Assembly: GCA_963717455.1 (NCBI GenBank)
Contig: OY970336.1
Span: forward strand, 1,426,001-1,490,000
From: Bog-473 sp963717455
GTDB lineage: Bacteria; Actinomycetota; Acidimicrobiia; Acidimicrobiales; RAAP-2
Direction: 5' to 3'
Length of the DNA stretch: 64,000 nucleotides
Shown: in pieces, positions 8,085-17,288 of the stretch
Numbering within the stretch: position 1 is the stretch's first letter
Layout: every line of letters begins with the position of its first letter
Made by a program: the position numbers and the translations under genes
The notes under the pieces: generated by a model
What the model was told of the DNA's origin: nothing
What the model saw: the letters and a program-made list of their open reading frames with translations, nothing else
Databases searched by the model: none

Positions 8085-9476
8085 GTGCCGAGGGACGCCC
8101 CGACTGTCGAGCTGCTCCATGCCGCCGACGCCGAGGACCGCCAGCGCCGGGCCGCCGGTGCGCTGCTGGCCGCGGGGTGCGAAGACGGTGACCGGGTCGC
8201 GTTCGCGCTCGGGTCGTCCGCCGACCTCATATGTGCGGTGCTCGGCGCCGCCCGCGTCGGCCTCATCCCGGTGCTGCTCAACGCCACCTTGACCACGACC
8301 GAGCGCGACCTCCTGGCCGACGACGCCCAACCCGTCCTGCGTGTCTTCGAGCCGGCCGACCTGGCCCGGCTCTCCGATGGGCCGCCCGTGGACCTGGCCC
8401 CGTACCCGCTCACCCGCCCGATGCACTACACCTCGGGCACGACCGGGCGGCCAAAGGGCGTCACGACCGGCATCTGGGACGAGACGACCGCACGCCGGGT
8501 CTTCGAGGACGAGGCCTCGATCTGGCGCTTCGATCCGGGCGACCTCCACATGGTCTGCTCGCCCATGTACCACACGGTCTCCATCCGCTTCTCGACCGGC
8601 ACGCTGCTCTCGGGCGGGTCCCTGGCCGTCCTGAGCCGCTTCGACGCAGCCACGGCGCTCGACGTCATACGACGTCACCGCCCGACCACCACGTTCCTCG
8701 TGCCGACGCACCTCCAGCGCATCCTCCAGTCCCCGGAGCTCGGGCCGACCGACACGTTCGACTCGCTGCGTCTCCTCGTCCACGCCGGTGCCCCGTGCCC
8801 CGAGTCGGTCAAGCGGGCCACCATGGACCGCGTCAGCCGAGGCGAGGTCTGGGAGTTCTACGGCTCGACGGAGGCGCAGTTCACGGTGTGCCCGCCGCGG
8901 GACTGGCTCGAGCACCCGGGCACCGTCGGAAGGGCCCGGCCTGGGCGGCGCCTCTTCATCGACACCGGCGCCGACATAGATGACCCATCCGCCAGCGGGA
9001 CCATCTGGTGCGACATGCCCGACTTCGCCCGCTTCAGCTACTGGCGCAACGACGAGGCTACGCAGCAGGCCTGGCGCGGTCCGGCCTGCACCATCGGCGA
9101 CCTCGGACGCCTCGATCCGGACGGCTTCCTCTACCTGACCGGCCGGCGCCACGACCTCATCATCAGCGGAGGCGTCAACGTCTACCCGGCCGAGATCGAG
9201 AACGTGCTGGCCGCCGTTGACGGCGTCGCCGAGGTCGCCGTCTTCGGACTACCGGACGAGCAGTGGGGACAGCGGGTGTGCGTGGCCTACGTGACCGACA
9301 CCGGCTCCCCGGCTATGGCCGAGGAGGCCCTGCGGGCCGCCGCGTCGGACCACCTCGCCCCGTACAAGCGGCCCAAGACCTACATCCCCGCCGGCGACCT
9401 GCCCCACACCGCCACCGGGAAGCTCATCCGTCGCGCCGTGCCCGAGCACCTGGGCCTGCCGGACGGATCCGGATAA
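8085..9476 (+). CDS. AMP-forming acyl-CoA synthetase/ligase
   Basis: 463 residues, shorter than most members because the N-terminal lobe is reduced. P-loop-like TSGTTGRPKGV (about residue 117), YGSTEAQ, TIGDLGRLDPDGFLYLTGRRHD and C-terminal PHTATGKLIRR give the A3, A5, A7/A8 and A10 motifs of adenylate-forming enzymes; the Lys in TGK is catalytic and the usual acetylation target. It probably makes an acyl-CoA from a short or aromatic acid; the substrate is unknown. GTG start at 8085, six bases after TACGCT and without Shine-Dalgarno, suggests a leaderless mRNA. The SSADH gene follows ten bases after its stop. Confidence 0.85.
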   Translation: MPRDAPTVELLHAADAEDRQRRAAGALLAAGCEDGDRVAFALGSSADLICAVLGAARVGLIPVLLNATLTTTERDLLADDAQPVLRVFEPADLARLSDGPPVDLAPYPLTRPMHYTSGTTGRPKGVTTGIWDETTARRVFEDEASIWRFDPGDLHMVCSPMYHTVSIRFSTGTLLSGGSLAVLSRFDAATALDVIRRHRPTTTFLVPTHLQRILQSPELGPTDTFDSLRLLVHAGAPCPESVKRATMDRVSRGEVWEFYGSTEAQFTVCPPRDWLEHPGTVGRARPGRRLFIDTGADIDDPSASGTIWCDMPDFARFSYWRNDEATQQAWRGPACTIGDLGRLDPDGFLYLTGRRHDLIISGGVNVYPAEIENVLAAVDGVAEVAVFGLPDEQWGQRVCVAYVTDTGSPAMAEEALRAAASDHLAPYKRPKTYIPAGDLPHTATGKLIRRAVPEHLGLPDGSG

Positions 9477-9486
9477 GACTGGTCCC

Positions 9487-10851
9487 ATGCCCTTCGTCAC
9501 CATCAACCCCGCCACCGGAAGGACGGAGAAGGAGTTCCCCCCCTTCACCCCCGTTGAGGTCGAGGCTCTCCTCCAGCGGGCTACCGACGCGTTCGCCGAG
9601 TACCGGACGACGACCTACGCCGAGCGGGCCCGTCATTTGATCACCGCCGCCGAGCTGCTCGAAGGAGAAGTTCCCGACGTGGCGCGCATCTTGACCACCG
9701 AGATGGGCAAGACGTTCGCAGCCGCCAAGGCCGAGGTGTCCAAGTGCGCCGTCGGGCTGCGCTGGTTCGCCGACAACGCGGAGAGGCTGCTGGCGGACGA
9801 GCCCGTCAACACGTCGGCCACGCGGTCGTATGTGCACTACCAGCCGCTCGGCGCCGTGCTGGCGGTGATGCCGTGGAACTTCCCGATGTGGCAGGTGATC
9901 CGTTTCGCCGCGCCGGCCCTGATGGTGGGCAACGTCGGCCTGCTCAAGCACGCGTCGAACGTGCCCCAGACCGCGTTGGCCATCGAGGACCTGTTCCGCC
10001 GGGCCGGCCTTCCCGATGGGGTGTTCACCAACCTCTTCGTCGAATCCAAGGACATCGCCGACCTCATCGCGGACCCACGGATCGCGGCGGTGACCCTGAC
10101 CGGGAGCGAGTGGGCCGGCCAGTCGGTGGCGTCAGCGGCCGGGCACGCTCTGAAGAAGACGGTGCTCGAGCTGGGCGGTTCGGACCCCTTCATCGTGTGC
10201 CCCTCGGCCGACCTCGATGCGTGCGTCCGCACAGCAGTGACCGCCCGCGTGCAGAACAACGGGCAGTCGTGCATCGCAGCCAAGCGCTTCATCACCGTGG
10301 GCGACGTGTCCGACGAGTTCCTGGCGCGCTTCACCGCAGAGATGGAAGCGCTGGTCGTCGGCGACCCCTTCGACCCCGCCACCAACGTCGGGCCCATCGT
10401 CACGGAGGCTCAGCGCAACGAGCTGGTGGGCCAAGTGGAGGCGGCACGCCACCAAGGTGCCACCGTCCACGCCGGGGCGGCGATCCCGGACGGTGACGGC
10501 TGGTGGTTCGCCCCGACGGTGCTCTCGGGGGTCACCACGGACATGGCCGTGGCCCGGGAGGAGATCTTCGGCCCCGTCGCCATGGTGCTCTCCGTGCCCG
10601 ACCTCGATGCGGCGATCGAGGCGGCCAACGCCACCCCCTTCGGGCTCGGCTCGAGCGTGTGGACCGACGATGAGGACGAGATCGCCCGCTGTGTCGAGCA
10701 GATCGAGGCGGGGGCGGTCTTCGTCAACGCCATGGTGGCCTCCACGCCCGAGCTGCCCTTCGGAGGCATCAAGAAGTCGGGCTACGGCCGCGAGCTGTCC
10801 GAGCTCGGCCTGAAGGAGTTCACCAACGCCAAGACCGTGTGGATCGACTGA
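9487..10851 (+). CDS. gabD: NAD(P)-dependent aldehyde dehydrogenase, succinate-semialdehyde dehydrogenase-like
   Basis: 454-residue ALDH. Substrate-side features are MPWNFPMWQVIRFAAPAL (about residue 122), the catalytic Glu in VLELGGSDP and the catalytic Cys at about residue 262 in NNGQSCIAAKR; the C-terminal ELPFGGIKKSGYGRELS motif is of the SSADH/GabD type. It would oxidise succinate semialdehyde to succinate, the last step of GABA breakdown, fitting the PuuA-like and PuuD-like genes upstream. ATG at 9487 lies six bases after AAGACT, which itself overlaps the stop of the preceding gene, so the gene can have its own leaderless promoter. Substrate identity is inferred from motif and context. 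Confidence 0.85.
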   Translation: MPFVTINPATGRTEKEFPPFTPVEVEALLQRATDAFAEYRTTTYAERARHLITAAELLEGEVPDVARILTTEMGKTFAAAKAEVSKCAVGLRWFADNAERLLADEPVNTSATRSYVHYQPLGAVLAVMPWNFPMWQVIRFAAPALMVGNVGLLKHASNVPQTALAIEDLFRRAGLPDGVFTNLFVESKDIADLIADPRIAAVTLTGSEWAGQSVASAAGHALKKTVLELGGSDPFIVCPSADLDACVRTAVTARVQNNGQSCIAAKRFITVGDVSDEFLARFTAEMEALVVGDPFDPATNVGPIVTEAQRNELVGQVEAARHQGATVHAGAAIPDGDGWWFAPTVLSGVTTDMAVAREEIFGPVAMVLSVPDLDAAIEAANATPFGLGSSVWTDDEDEIARCVEQIEAGAVFVNAMVASTPELPFGGIKKSGYGRELSELGLKEFTNAKTVWID

Positions 10852-10861
10852 CCCGGACGGC

Positions 10862-12018
10862 GTGACGACCTATCTCGACTACGCCGCCACGGCCCCGCTG
10901 CGCCCCGAGGTGGCGGCCGCCATGGCCGAGGTCCACGCCGCCCCGCTCGGGAACCCCACGGGCAGTCATCCCCCCGCCCAGCGGGCGCGGCGCCTCCTGG
11001 AGGATGCGAGGGACGAGGTGGCCACGTTCTTCGGCCGCGACCCCGGCGAGGTCGTCTTCACCTCGGGGGGTACCGAGTCCGCCAACCTCGCCGTCCTCGG
11101 GGTCGCCGAGACCAGCCTGCGCGAGCGGGGCGAGGCGGTCGTCCTGTGCTCAGCCGTCGAACATCCGGCCGTGCGCGAGTCGGCCAAGGCGGCGGCGGAG
11201 GTGGGGATCGACGTGCGCGAGCTGCCGGTCGACGAGCGCGGCGTCCTCGACCCCGAGGCGCTCGCGAGGACGCTCTCGTCGCGCACGACGCTGGTGGCCG
11301 TCATGACCGCCAACAACGAGACCGGCGTCATCGAGCCGGTGGCCGAGGTGGTCGAGGCCGTGCGGCGGCGCGCCCCCAGGCGCACGTGTTCACCGATGCC
11401 GTCCAGGCCGCACCCTTCCTCGATCTGGCCGAGGTCACGGCCGGCGCCGACCTCGTGTCGGTCAGCGCCCACAAGGTGGGTGGTCCGGTCGGCACCGGCG
11501 CGCTGGGCGTGAGCCCGGGGGTGGCGCTCGGGGCGCGCCAGCACGGCGGTGGCCAGGAGCGGGAGCGGCGCAGTGGGACCCAGGACGTGGCCGGTGCCGT
11601 GGGGCTGGCGACGGCGCTGCGCCTGGCCGCCGCTGAGCGCGACACGGCGACGACCCGGGTGGCGGCGCTCCGGGACCGGCTCTGCGACGGGCTCCTGGGG
11701 GTGACGGAGGGGGCGCACCGCACGGTGCCCGCCGGGGTGGCCGTCCTGCCGGGGCACCTGCACCTGTGCGTGCCAGGGGTGGAGCGCGAAGAGCTGCTGG
11801 TGGCGCTCGGCGCGGAGGGTGTGTGCGCCTCGGGCGGGTCGTCGTGTGCCAGCGGGGCGCTCGAGCCCAGCCACGTGCTGGCCGCCATGGGCATCGCCCC
11901 GGGGCTGGCCGCGGGTGCAGTCCGCTTCACGCTGGGGTATGGCACGACCGATGCCGATGTGGACCGCGCCCTGGCCGTGGTGCCAGCGGTCGTGGCTGCG
12001 CTGCGCCGTCGAGCCTGA
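10862..12018 (+). CDS. Cysteine desulfurase (IscS/NifS class), frame broken once at 11373-11377
   Basis: Class V PLP enzyme giving persulfide sulfur, here probably to MnmA. The first frame (to about 11377) has YLDYAATAPLRPEV and VVFTSGGTESANLAVLG; the second holds the rest, including VFTDAVQAAPFLDL, the PLP Lys in SAHKVGG and the catalytic Cys in SGGSSCASGALEPSH, ending just before mnmA. The frame changes in a run of five C (11373-11377); one more C would restore RAPQAHVFTDAVQ and a single protein of about 385 residues. All catalytic residues survive, so a base-calling error is likelier than a dead gene. GTG start at 10862, ten bases after the dehydrogenase stop. Confidence 0.8.
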
Positions 12019-12040
12019 GCGCCGGTGGCACACTGGTTCC

Positions 12041-13099
12041 ATGCGGGTGCTCGTGGCAATGTCGGGAGGTGTCGACTCCTCGGTTGCGGCTGCGCTGCTG
12101 GTGGAGCGGGGCCATGACGTCGTGGGAGCAACGCTCAAGCTGTGGGGCGGCGCCTCCGATTCGGGTTGCTGCTCGGTGGCGGACGTCGAGGACGCACGCC
12201 GGGTGGCCCAGCAGCTTGGCATCGACCACCACGTCTTCAACCTGACCGAGGATTTCGACCACCACGTCGTCTCGCCGTACATTGCCGAGCATGCCCGGGG
12301 GCGGACGCCGAACCCGTGCATCGAATGCAACCGCTCCCTCAAGTTCGACCGCCTGCTCGGGCGGGCCGAGCGCCTGGGCTTCGACCGCCTGGCAACCGGG
12401 CACCATGCCCGGGTGACCGGCAGCGACGAGGTCCGCCGGTTGCGGCGGGGCGCCGACCCGCTCAAGGACCAGTCGTACGTCCTGTCGATGCTGGGCCAGG
12501 ACGCCCTCGCCCGCGTGCTCTTCCCCGTCGGCGAGATGACCAAGGAGAAGGTGAGGGAGCAGGCCCACCGCCTCGGCCTGCGTACCGCCACCAAGCCCGA
12601 CAGCCAGGACGTGTGTTTCATCGGGAGCGCCGAGGGGCGCCAAGGTTTCCTCTCGGGCCGCTTGGAGTTGCACCAAGCCGAGGTCGTGGACACCGAGGGC
12701 CGCCGGGCCGGATCGGTTGAGGCCGTCGAGCTCGTCACCGTCGGACAGCGGCGCGGCATGGGTCACGGGAGCGACGGCAAACGCCGCTATGTGACCGAGG
12801 TCGACGTGGTGTCGCGTCGGGTCACCGTGGGGAGCGCGGCGGAGGTGCTGCGCGCTTCGGTCGTCCTCGCCGGGCACTCGCTCACCTGGGTCGACCGTCC
12901 GCTGGACACCGGTGAGCGCGCCGTGGCGCAGGTGAGCGCGCACGGACGTCCCGTGCCGTGCACGGTAGAGGCAGGGGCCCGGCTCGACGTGGTGGTGCGC
13001 TTCGACGACCCGCAGCGGCCCGTGGCTCCCGGGCAGACCGTGGCGCTCTACGACGCGCTCGACCCCGACGTCGTGGTCGGCGCGGGCATCGCCGCCTGA
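12041..13099 (+). CDS. mnmA: tRNA-specific 2-thiouridylase MnmA
   Basis: 352 residues. PP-loop SGGVDSSVAAALL at the N-terminus binds ATP; the two redox Cys are residue 93 (TPNPCIECN) and residue 192 (SQDVCFIG), the pair that receives and passes sulfur when U34 of Lys, Glu and Gln tRNAs is thiolated. TGHHARV and KDQSYVLSML are further family segments, and the C-terminal beta-barrel is present. It follows the cysteine desulfurase by 22 bases, a natural sulfur-donor pairing. The ATG lies six bases after CACACT with no Shine-Dalgarno, so a leaderless promoter inside the gap is likely. ligA starts two bases after its stop. Confidence 0.95.
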   Translation: MRVLVAMSGGVDSSVAAALLVERGHDVVGATLKLWGGASDSGCCSVADVEDARRVAQQLGIDHHVFNLTEDFDHHVVSPYIAEHARGRTPNPCIECNRSLKFDRLLGRAERLGFDRLATGHHARVTGSDEVRRLRRGADPLKDQSYVLSMLGQDALARVLFPVGEMTKEKVREQAHRLGLRTATKPDSQDVCFIGSAEGRQGFLSGRLELHQAEVVDTEGRRAGSVEAVELVTVGQRRGMGHGSDGKRRYVTEVDVVSRRVTVGSAAEVLRASVVLAGHSLTWVDRPLDTGERAVAQVSAHGRPVPCTVEAGARLDVVVRFDDPQRPVAPGQTVALYDALDPDVVVGAGIAA

Positions 13100-13101
13100 C
13101 G

Positions 13102-15195
13102 ATGCCCGGCGACAGCACGATCGCGGCGCGCGTGGAGGAGCTGCGCGCGCTCATCGCCCACCACAACGAGCTGTACCACACGCTCGACTCGCCGGAGATC
13201 CCCGACTCCGAGTTCGACCTGCTCGTCCGCGAGCTTCGCCAGCTGGAGGAGGAGCATCCGTCACTCGCCTCGGCCGACTCGCCGACCAACACCGTGGGCG
13301 CCGCGCCGTCGGGCCGCTTCCAAGAGGTCCGCCACCGGGTGCCCATGATGAGCCTCGACAACGCGTTCGACGAGACGGAGCTGCGCGCCTGGGCCGAGCG
13401 GCTGCGGCGCCAGGACCCCTCCCTCGACCTCGACACCCTGGCGTTCTCTTGCGAGCCGAAGGTCGACGGTGTCGCCATGTCGCTCACCTACGAGAAGGGG
13501 AGCTTCGTGCAGGCGGCCACGCGGGGCGACGGTGTCACCGGGGAGGACGTCACCGCGAACGTGGCGACGATCGAGGAGGTGCCCAAGGAGCTCGCCAAGG
13601 CGGGAGGCCCGTACCCCGAGGTGCTCGAGGTGCGCGGCGAGATCTACATGCCGGTCGCCGAGTTCGAGGCGATGAACAAGCGCCAGGCCGACGCGGGGGA
13701 GCGCCTGTTCGTGAACCCGCGCAACTCCGCCGCCGGCGCGCTGCGCCAGAAGGACCCGAAGATCACCGCGACGCGGCCGCTGCGCTTCTGGGCCTACCAG
13801 GTGGGCGTCGTCGAGTCGAAGTCGGCGAAGGTGTCGTGGCCCGCGGCCACGCAGACAGACACCTTGGTCCGGCTGGCCCGGTCCGGGTTCCCGGTCAGCC
13901 CCGAGGCGCGGCAGGTCATGGGCATGACCCAGGTCTTCGAGCGCTGCCGTGAGCTGGCCGAGGTGCGCCACGACCTGGCATATGAGATCGACGGTGTCGT
14001 CACCAAGGTCGACGACCTGGCATTGCACGCCGTCCTCGGGGCGACGTCGAGGGCACCACGGTGGGCCATCGCCTTCAAGTTCCCCCCCGAGGAGCGCACG
14101 ACCAGGCTCATCGCCATCCACGTCTCCATCGGGCGCACCGGCCGGGCCACGCCCTTCGCCCAGCTCGAGCCCGTCTTCGTGGGTGGCTCCACGGTCGGCG
14201 TGGCGACGCTGCACAACGAGGACCAGGTGGCGGCGAAGGACGTACGGCCCGGCGACCTCGTCATCGTGCGCAAGGCGGGGGATGTGATCCCCGAGGTCGT
14301 GGGTCCCGTACCGGGTGTGCCCAAGCGCCGCAAGCCGAGGTGGAAGTTCCCGACCACGTGCCCGTCGTGTGGCGAACCCCTGAAGCGGTTGCCGGGCGAG
14401 AGCGACACCTTCTGCACCAACATCGACTGCCCGCAGCAGCGCGTCCAGCGCATCGCGCACTACACCTCGCGAGGAGCGATGGACATCGAGGGGCTGGGGG
14501 AGGAGCGCGTGGTCCAGCTCGTGGCGGCGGGTCTGGTCAACGACCCAGCGGACCTGTACCAGCTGACGACGGAGCAGCTGGTCGCACTCGAGCGGTTCGC
14601 CACCATCTCGGCCAACAACCTCGTTTCCGCTATCTCCGCGTCGAGGGCGCAGCCGCTCAGCCGGCTCCTGGTGGCGTTGGGGATCCGGCATCTCGGGCCG
14701 ACCGGTGCCCGGGCCATCGCCCGTGCCTTCGGGTCGCTCGATGCGATCCTCGCTGCGTCGGCCGACGATCTCGCCGCGGTGGAGGGGATAGGTGGTGTGA
14801 TCGCGGCGAGCGTGGCCGAGTTCCTGGGACAGCCCACCAACGAGGGGGTCGTCGCCCGGTTGCGGGAGGCCGGGGTCACGACGGAAGAGCCGGGTGCCGC
14901 CGGAAGAGCGGGCGGCGGTGAGGGGGCGGCGGGCACCGCCGTGGCGCAGACGCTGGCCGGAAAGGCGGTCGTGGTGACCGGAGCGGTGCCGGGCCACACG
15001 CGGGAGGGGGCCGAGGAGGCGATCATGGCGCGTGGCGGGACCTCGCCGGGGAGCGTGTCGAAGAAGACCTTCGTCCTGGTCGTGGGCGACGCGCCGGGCG
15101 CGGCGAAGCTTCGAAAGGCCGAGGAGCTCGGCGTCCCCGTCCTCGACGCGGCGTCCTTCGAGACGCTGCTCGAGACGGGGGAATTGGCGGGGTGA
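13102..15195 (+). CDS. ligA: NAD-dependent DNA ligase LigA
   Basis: 697 residues, the expected size. An N-terminal Ia domain (HHNELYHTLDSPEIPDSEFD) is followed by the adenylation domain with nucleophile Lys 120 in CEPKVDGVAM, then an OB fold, the four-Cys zinc finger (CPSCGEPLK and FCTNIDCPQQ), helix-hairpin-helix repeats (LGIRHLGPTGARAIA) and a C-terminal BRCT domain (KAVVVTGAVPGHTREGAEE). It seals nicks in replication and repair. A low-complexity Ala/Gly linker precedes the BRCT domain. The ATG is two bases after the mnmA stop, so translation is probably coupled; the mnmA-ligA order is common in Actinobacteria. Confidence 0.97.
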   Translation: MPGDSTIAARVEELRALIAHHNELYHTLDSPEIPDSEFDLLVRELRQLEEEHPSLASADSPTNTVGAAPSGRFQEVRHRVPMMSLDNAFDETELRAWAERLRRQDPSLDLDTLAFSCEPKVDGVAMSLTYEKGSFVQAATRGDGVTGEDVTANVATIEEVPKELAKAGGPYPEVLEVRGEIYMPVAEFEAMNKRQADAGERLFVNPRNSAAGALRQKDPKITATRPLRFWAYQVGVVESKSAKVSWPAATQTDTLVRLARSGFPVSPEARQVMGMTQVFERCRELAEVRHDLAYEIDGVVTKVDDLALHAVLGATSRAPRWAIAFKFPPEERTTRLIAIHVSIGRTGRATPFAQLEPVFVGGSTVGVATLHNEDQVAAKDVRPGDLVIVRKAGDVIPEVVGPVPGVPKRRKPRWKFPTTCPSCGEPLKRLPGESDTFCTNIDCPQQRVQRIAHYTSRGAMDIEGLGEERVVQLVAAGLVNDPADLYQLTTEQLVALERFATISANNLVSAISASRAQPLSRLLVALGIRHLGPTGARAIARAFGSLDAILAASADDLAAVEGIGGVIAASVAEFLGQPTNEGVVARLREAGVTTEEPGAAGRAGGGEGAAGTAVAQTLAGKAVVVTGAVPGHTREGAEEAIMARGGTSPGSVSKKTFVLVVGDAPGAAKLRKAEELGVPVLDAASFETLLETGELAG

Positions 15196-15255
15196 TGCTG
15201 GTGAGGAGGTGTCCACCGGACGCGTGCCTGGGATCGGTAGCCTGAGTTCGCCCCG

Positions 15256-17280
15256 ATGCCCCTGATTTCTGATTCCATCGGCCGGGTCCTTGGGAAGCGG
15301 TACCGGCTGCTCTCCGCACTGGGCACCGGCGCTTCCGCCCACGTCTTCCTGGCCGAGGACGTGTCCTTGCAGCGCCATGTCGCGGTCAAGGTCCTCCAGC
15401 CCGGGCTGGCCACGGACGAGGCGTTCCTGAAGCGCTTCCGTGCCGAGGCGCGCTCGGTGGCGTCGCTGAACCACCCGCACGTGCTGCGCGTCTTCGACTG
15501 GGGCGAGGACACGGACGGGCCGTATCTGGTCTTGGAGTATCTCGGTGGGGGCTCGCTGCGTGACCTGCTCGACCGTGGGACCTTGCTCTCGCACTCGCAG
15601 GCGGCCCAGCTGGGGACCGAGGTGGCGCAGGGACTTGCGTATGCGCACGTCCGAGGGCTGGTGCACCGTGATATCAAGCCGGCCAACCTCCTGTTCGACG
15701 AGGAGGGCCGGGTGCGGGTGGCCGATTTCGGCGTGGCCCGTGCGCTGGCGGAGGCGGCATGGACCGAGCCGGCGGGGGCGATGGTGGGGACGGCGCGTTA
15801 TATCTCCCCCGAGGCGGCGGAGGGCAAGCCGGTCGACGGGCGGGCGGACGTCTACTCGCTGGCCCTGGTGCTCTACGAGGCCGTGACGGGGACTGTGCCT
15901 TTTGTGACGGACACCACGATGGGGACGTTGGCGGCCCGTATCGGCCAGCCGCTGCCGCACGACCCCGCTCTGGGCCCGCTCGATGACGTCCTGGCCCGTG
16001 CGGCGGCGCCGGATGTGGGGGCCCGCTTGGACGCCGCCGGCCTGGCCGCCCGGTTGGGTGCGCTGGCTGCTGCGTTGCCCAATCCGGCGCCCTTGCCGCT
16101 GGTGATCCCTCATCTGGAGGCCGCCACGCCGATATCCGGGTTCCGGGCGCCGGGCGTTCCCGAGCTGACCGAGACCGGGGTGGCGGCTGTCGGATCTGCT
16201 GGTTCGACCTCCTCGACCGCGGTCGCCCCGCTGGCGGCAGGCGCTCCGGTGGGGACGAAGGCGGGGCCGGGGGAGATCTTCGACGCCGAGCCGTACGGGG
16301 GCGCCGGTGGCCGACGTGGTGGCGGTGCGGGTCGGAGCGCTGGCAGTGGCGGTGGTGGCCCCACGCCGTCCCGGACGCGTAGCCGTCGCCGGATGTGGTG
16401 GATCATCGGGGCGGTCGCCGTGGCGGCCATAGTGGCCGGGGGGCTCGTGGCCGCGTTCGAGACGAGCGTGTTCACGCCCTCTCATCCGACGCCCGCTCTG
16501 GTCAACCTGCCGCTGTCCCAGGCCCGGGCGGATGTGGCCAAGGTCCATATGACGTTGGCCGTCGGTGCCCCGGTGAAGTCGATCACGGTGGGCGCCGGTG
16601 ATGTGGTGTCCCAGAGCCCGAAACCGGGCACGAGCCTCAAGGAGGGCTCGACGATCAATGTGGTGATCTCCGGCGGCAAGCCCGATGTAACGGTCCCCTC
16701 CCTGGCGAATATGTCCTGCGCTCAGGCGGCGACGACGCTCCAAGCAGCGCACCTCCAGGCAAGTTGCACGCCAGGGACATACGACAACAACGTGCCAGCG
16801 ACCGTCATCATCTCATGGTCCAGCGGTACCACCCAGGATCCGACGAAGGCGCCCTACGGAAGCACCATCACGATTGTCCCGTCGTTGGGTCATCAGCCAG
16901 CCACGGTGCCGAACATCCCGCAGACCTACACGTTCAACCAGGCTCAAGCCGCGTTGCAGGCAGTGGGACTCACTGCGACGCAGAACGCCCAGTCGAGCCC
17001 CACCGTGCCGTCGGGCGACGTGATCTCGACGAACCCGGCCAGCGGGTCACAGGCGCCCTACGGCTCGTCCGTCACGGTCAACGTGTCCACCGGCCCGCCG
17101 ACGACCACCGTGCCGAACGTAATTCAGGACACGGTATCGCAGGCCACCAGCGCTCTGCAGCAGGCCGGCCTAAGCGTCTCCGGAGTCTCGGGCAGCCCGA
17201 ACAGCAACGTCATCGGCACCCAGCCGTCGGTCGGCTCGACCGTCCCGACTGGCTCGTCGATCCAGCTCTACACCCACTAG
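15256..17280 (+). CDS. PASTA-domain serine/threonine protein kinase (PknB-like)
   Basis: 674 residues. Kinase domain in the first 280: glycine loop ALGTGASAHVFLAED, Lys 45 in VAVKVLQ, catalytic Asp 139 in VHRDIKPANLL, ADFGVARAL and GTARYISPEA. A Gly/Ser/Arg-rich linker (about 300-378) leads to one transmembrane helix (380-401) and then about four extracellular PASTA repeats, the kind that sense peptidoglycan fragments. This is the architecture of PknB, which controls cell-wall growth and division. Its usual neighbours in Actinobacteria (rodA, pbpA, FHA genes) are absent; here it stands between ligA and a small zinc-type protein. Codon usage in the PASTA part is slightly less GC-rich than in the kinase part. 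Confidence 0.93.
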   Translation: MPLISDSIGRVLGKRYRLLSALGTGASAHVFLAEDVSLQRHVAVKVLQPGLATDEAFLKRFRAEARSVASLNHPHVLRVFDWGEDTDGPYLVLEYLGGGSLRDLLDRGTLLSHSQAAQLGTEVAQGLAYAHVRGLVHRDIKPANLLFDEEGRVRVADFGVARALAEAAWTEPAGAMVGTARYISPEAAEGKPVDGRADVYSLALVLYEAVTGTVPFVTDTTMGTLAARIGQPLPHDPALGPLDDVLARAAAPDVGARLDAAGLAARLGALAAALPNPAPLPLVIPHLEAATPISGFRAPGVPELTETGVAAVGSAGSTSSTAVAPLAAGAPVGTKAGPGEIFDAEPYGGAGGRRGGGAGRSAGSGGGGPTPSRTRSRRRMWWIIGAVAVAAIVAGGLVAAFETSVFTPSHPTPALVNLPLSQARADVAKVHMTLAVGAPVKSITVGAGDVVSQSPKPGTSLKEGSTINVVISGGKPDVTVPSLANMSCAQAATTLQAAHLQASCTPGTYDNNVPATVIISWSSGTTQDPTKAPYGSTITIVPSLGHQPATVPNIPQTYTFNQAQAALQAVGLTATQNAQSSPTVPSGDVISTNPASGSQAPYGSSVTVNVSTGPPTTTVPNVIQDTVSQATSALQQAGLSVSGVSGSPNSNVIGTQPSVGSTVPTGSSIQLYTH

Positions 17281-17288
17281 CCGCCGCC

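Noticed and set aside
11373..11377. Programmed ribosomal frameshift in the cysteine desulfurase
   Set aside because: No stimulatory structure or slippery heptamer typical of known sites, and two other genes show the same kind of C/G-run contraction, so a sequencing artefact is simpler.
13261..16752. Very long open frame antisense to ligA and the PASTA kinase (over 1,100 codons)
   Set aside because: Arg/Gly/His-rich shadow frame typical of GC-rich DNA; the opposite strand holds two unmistakable genes.
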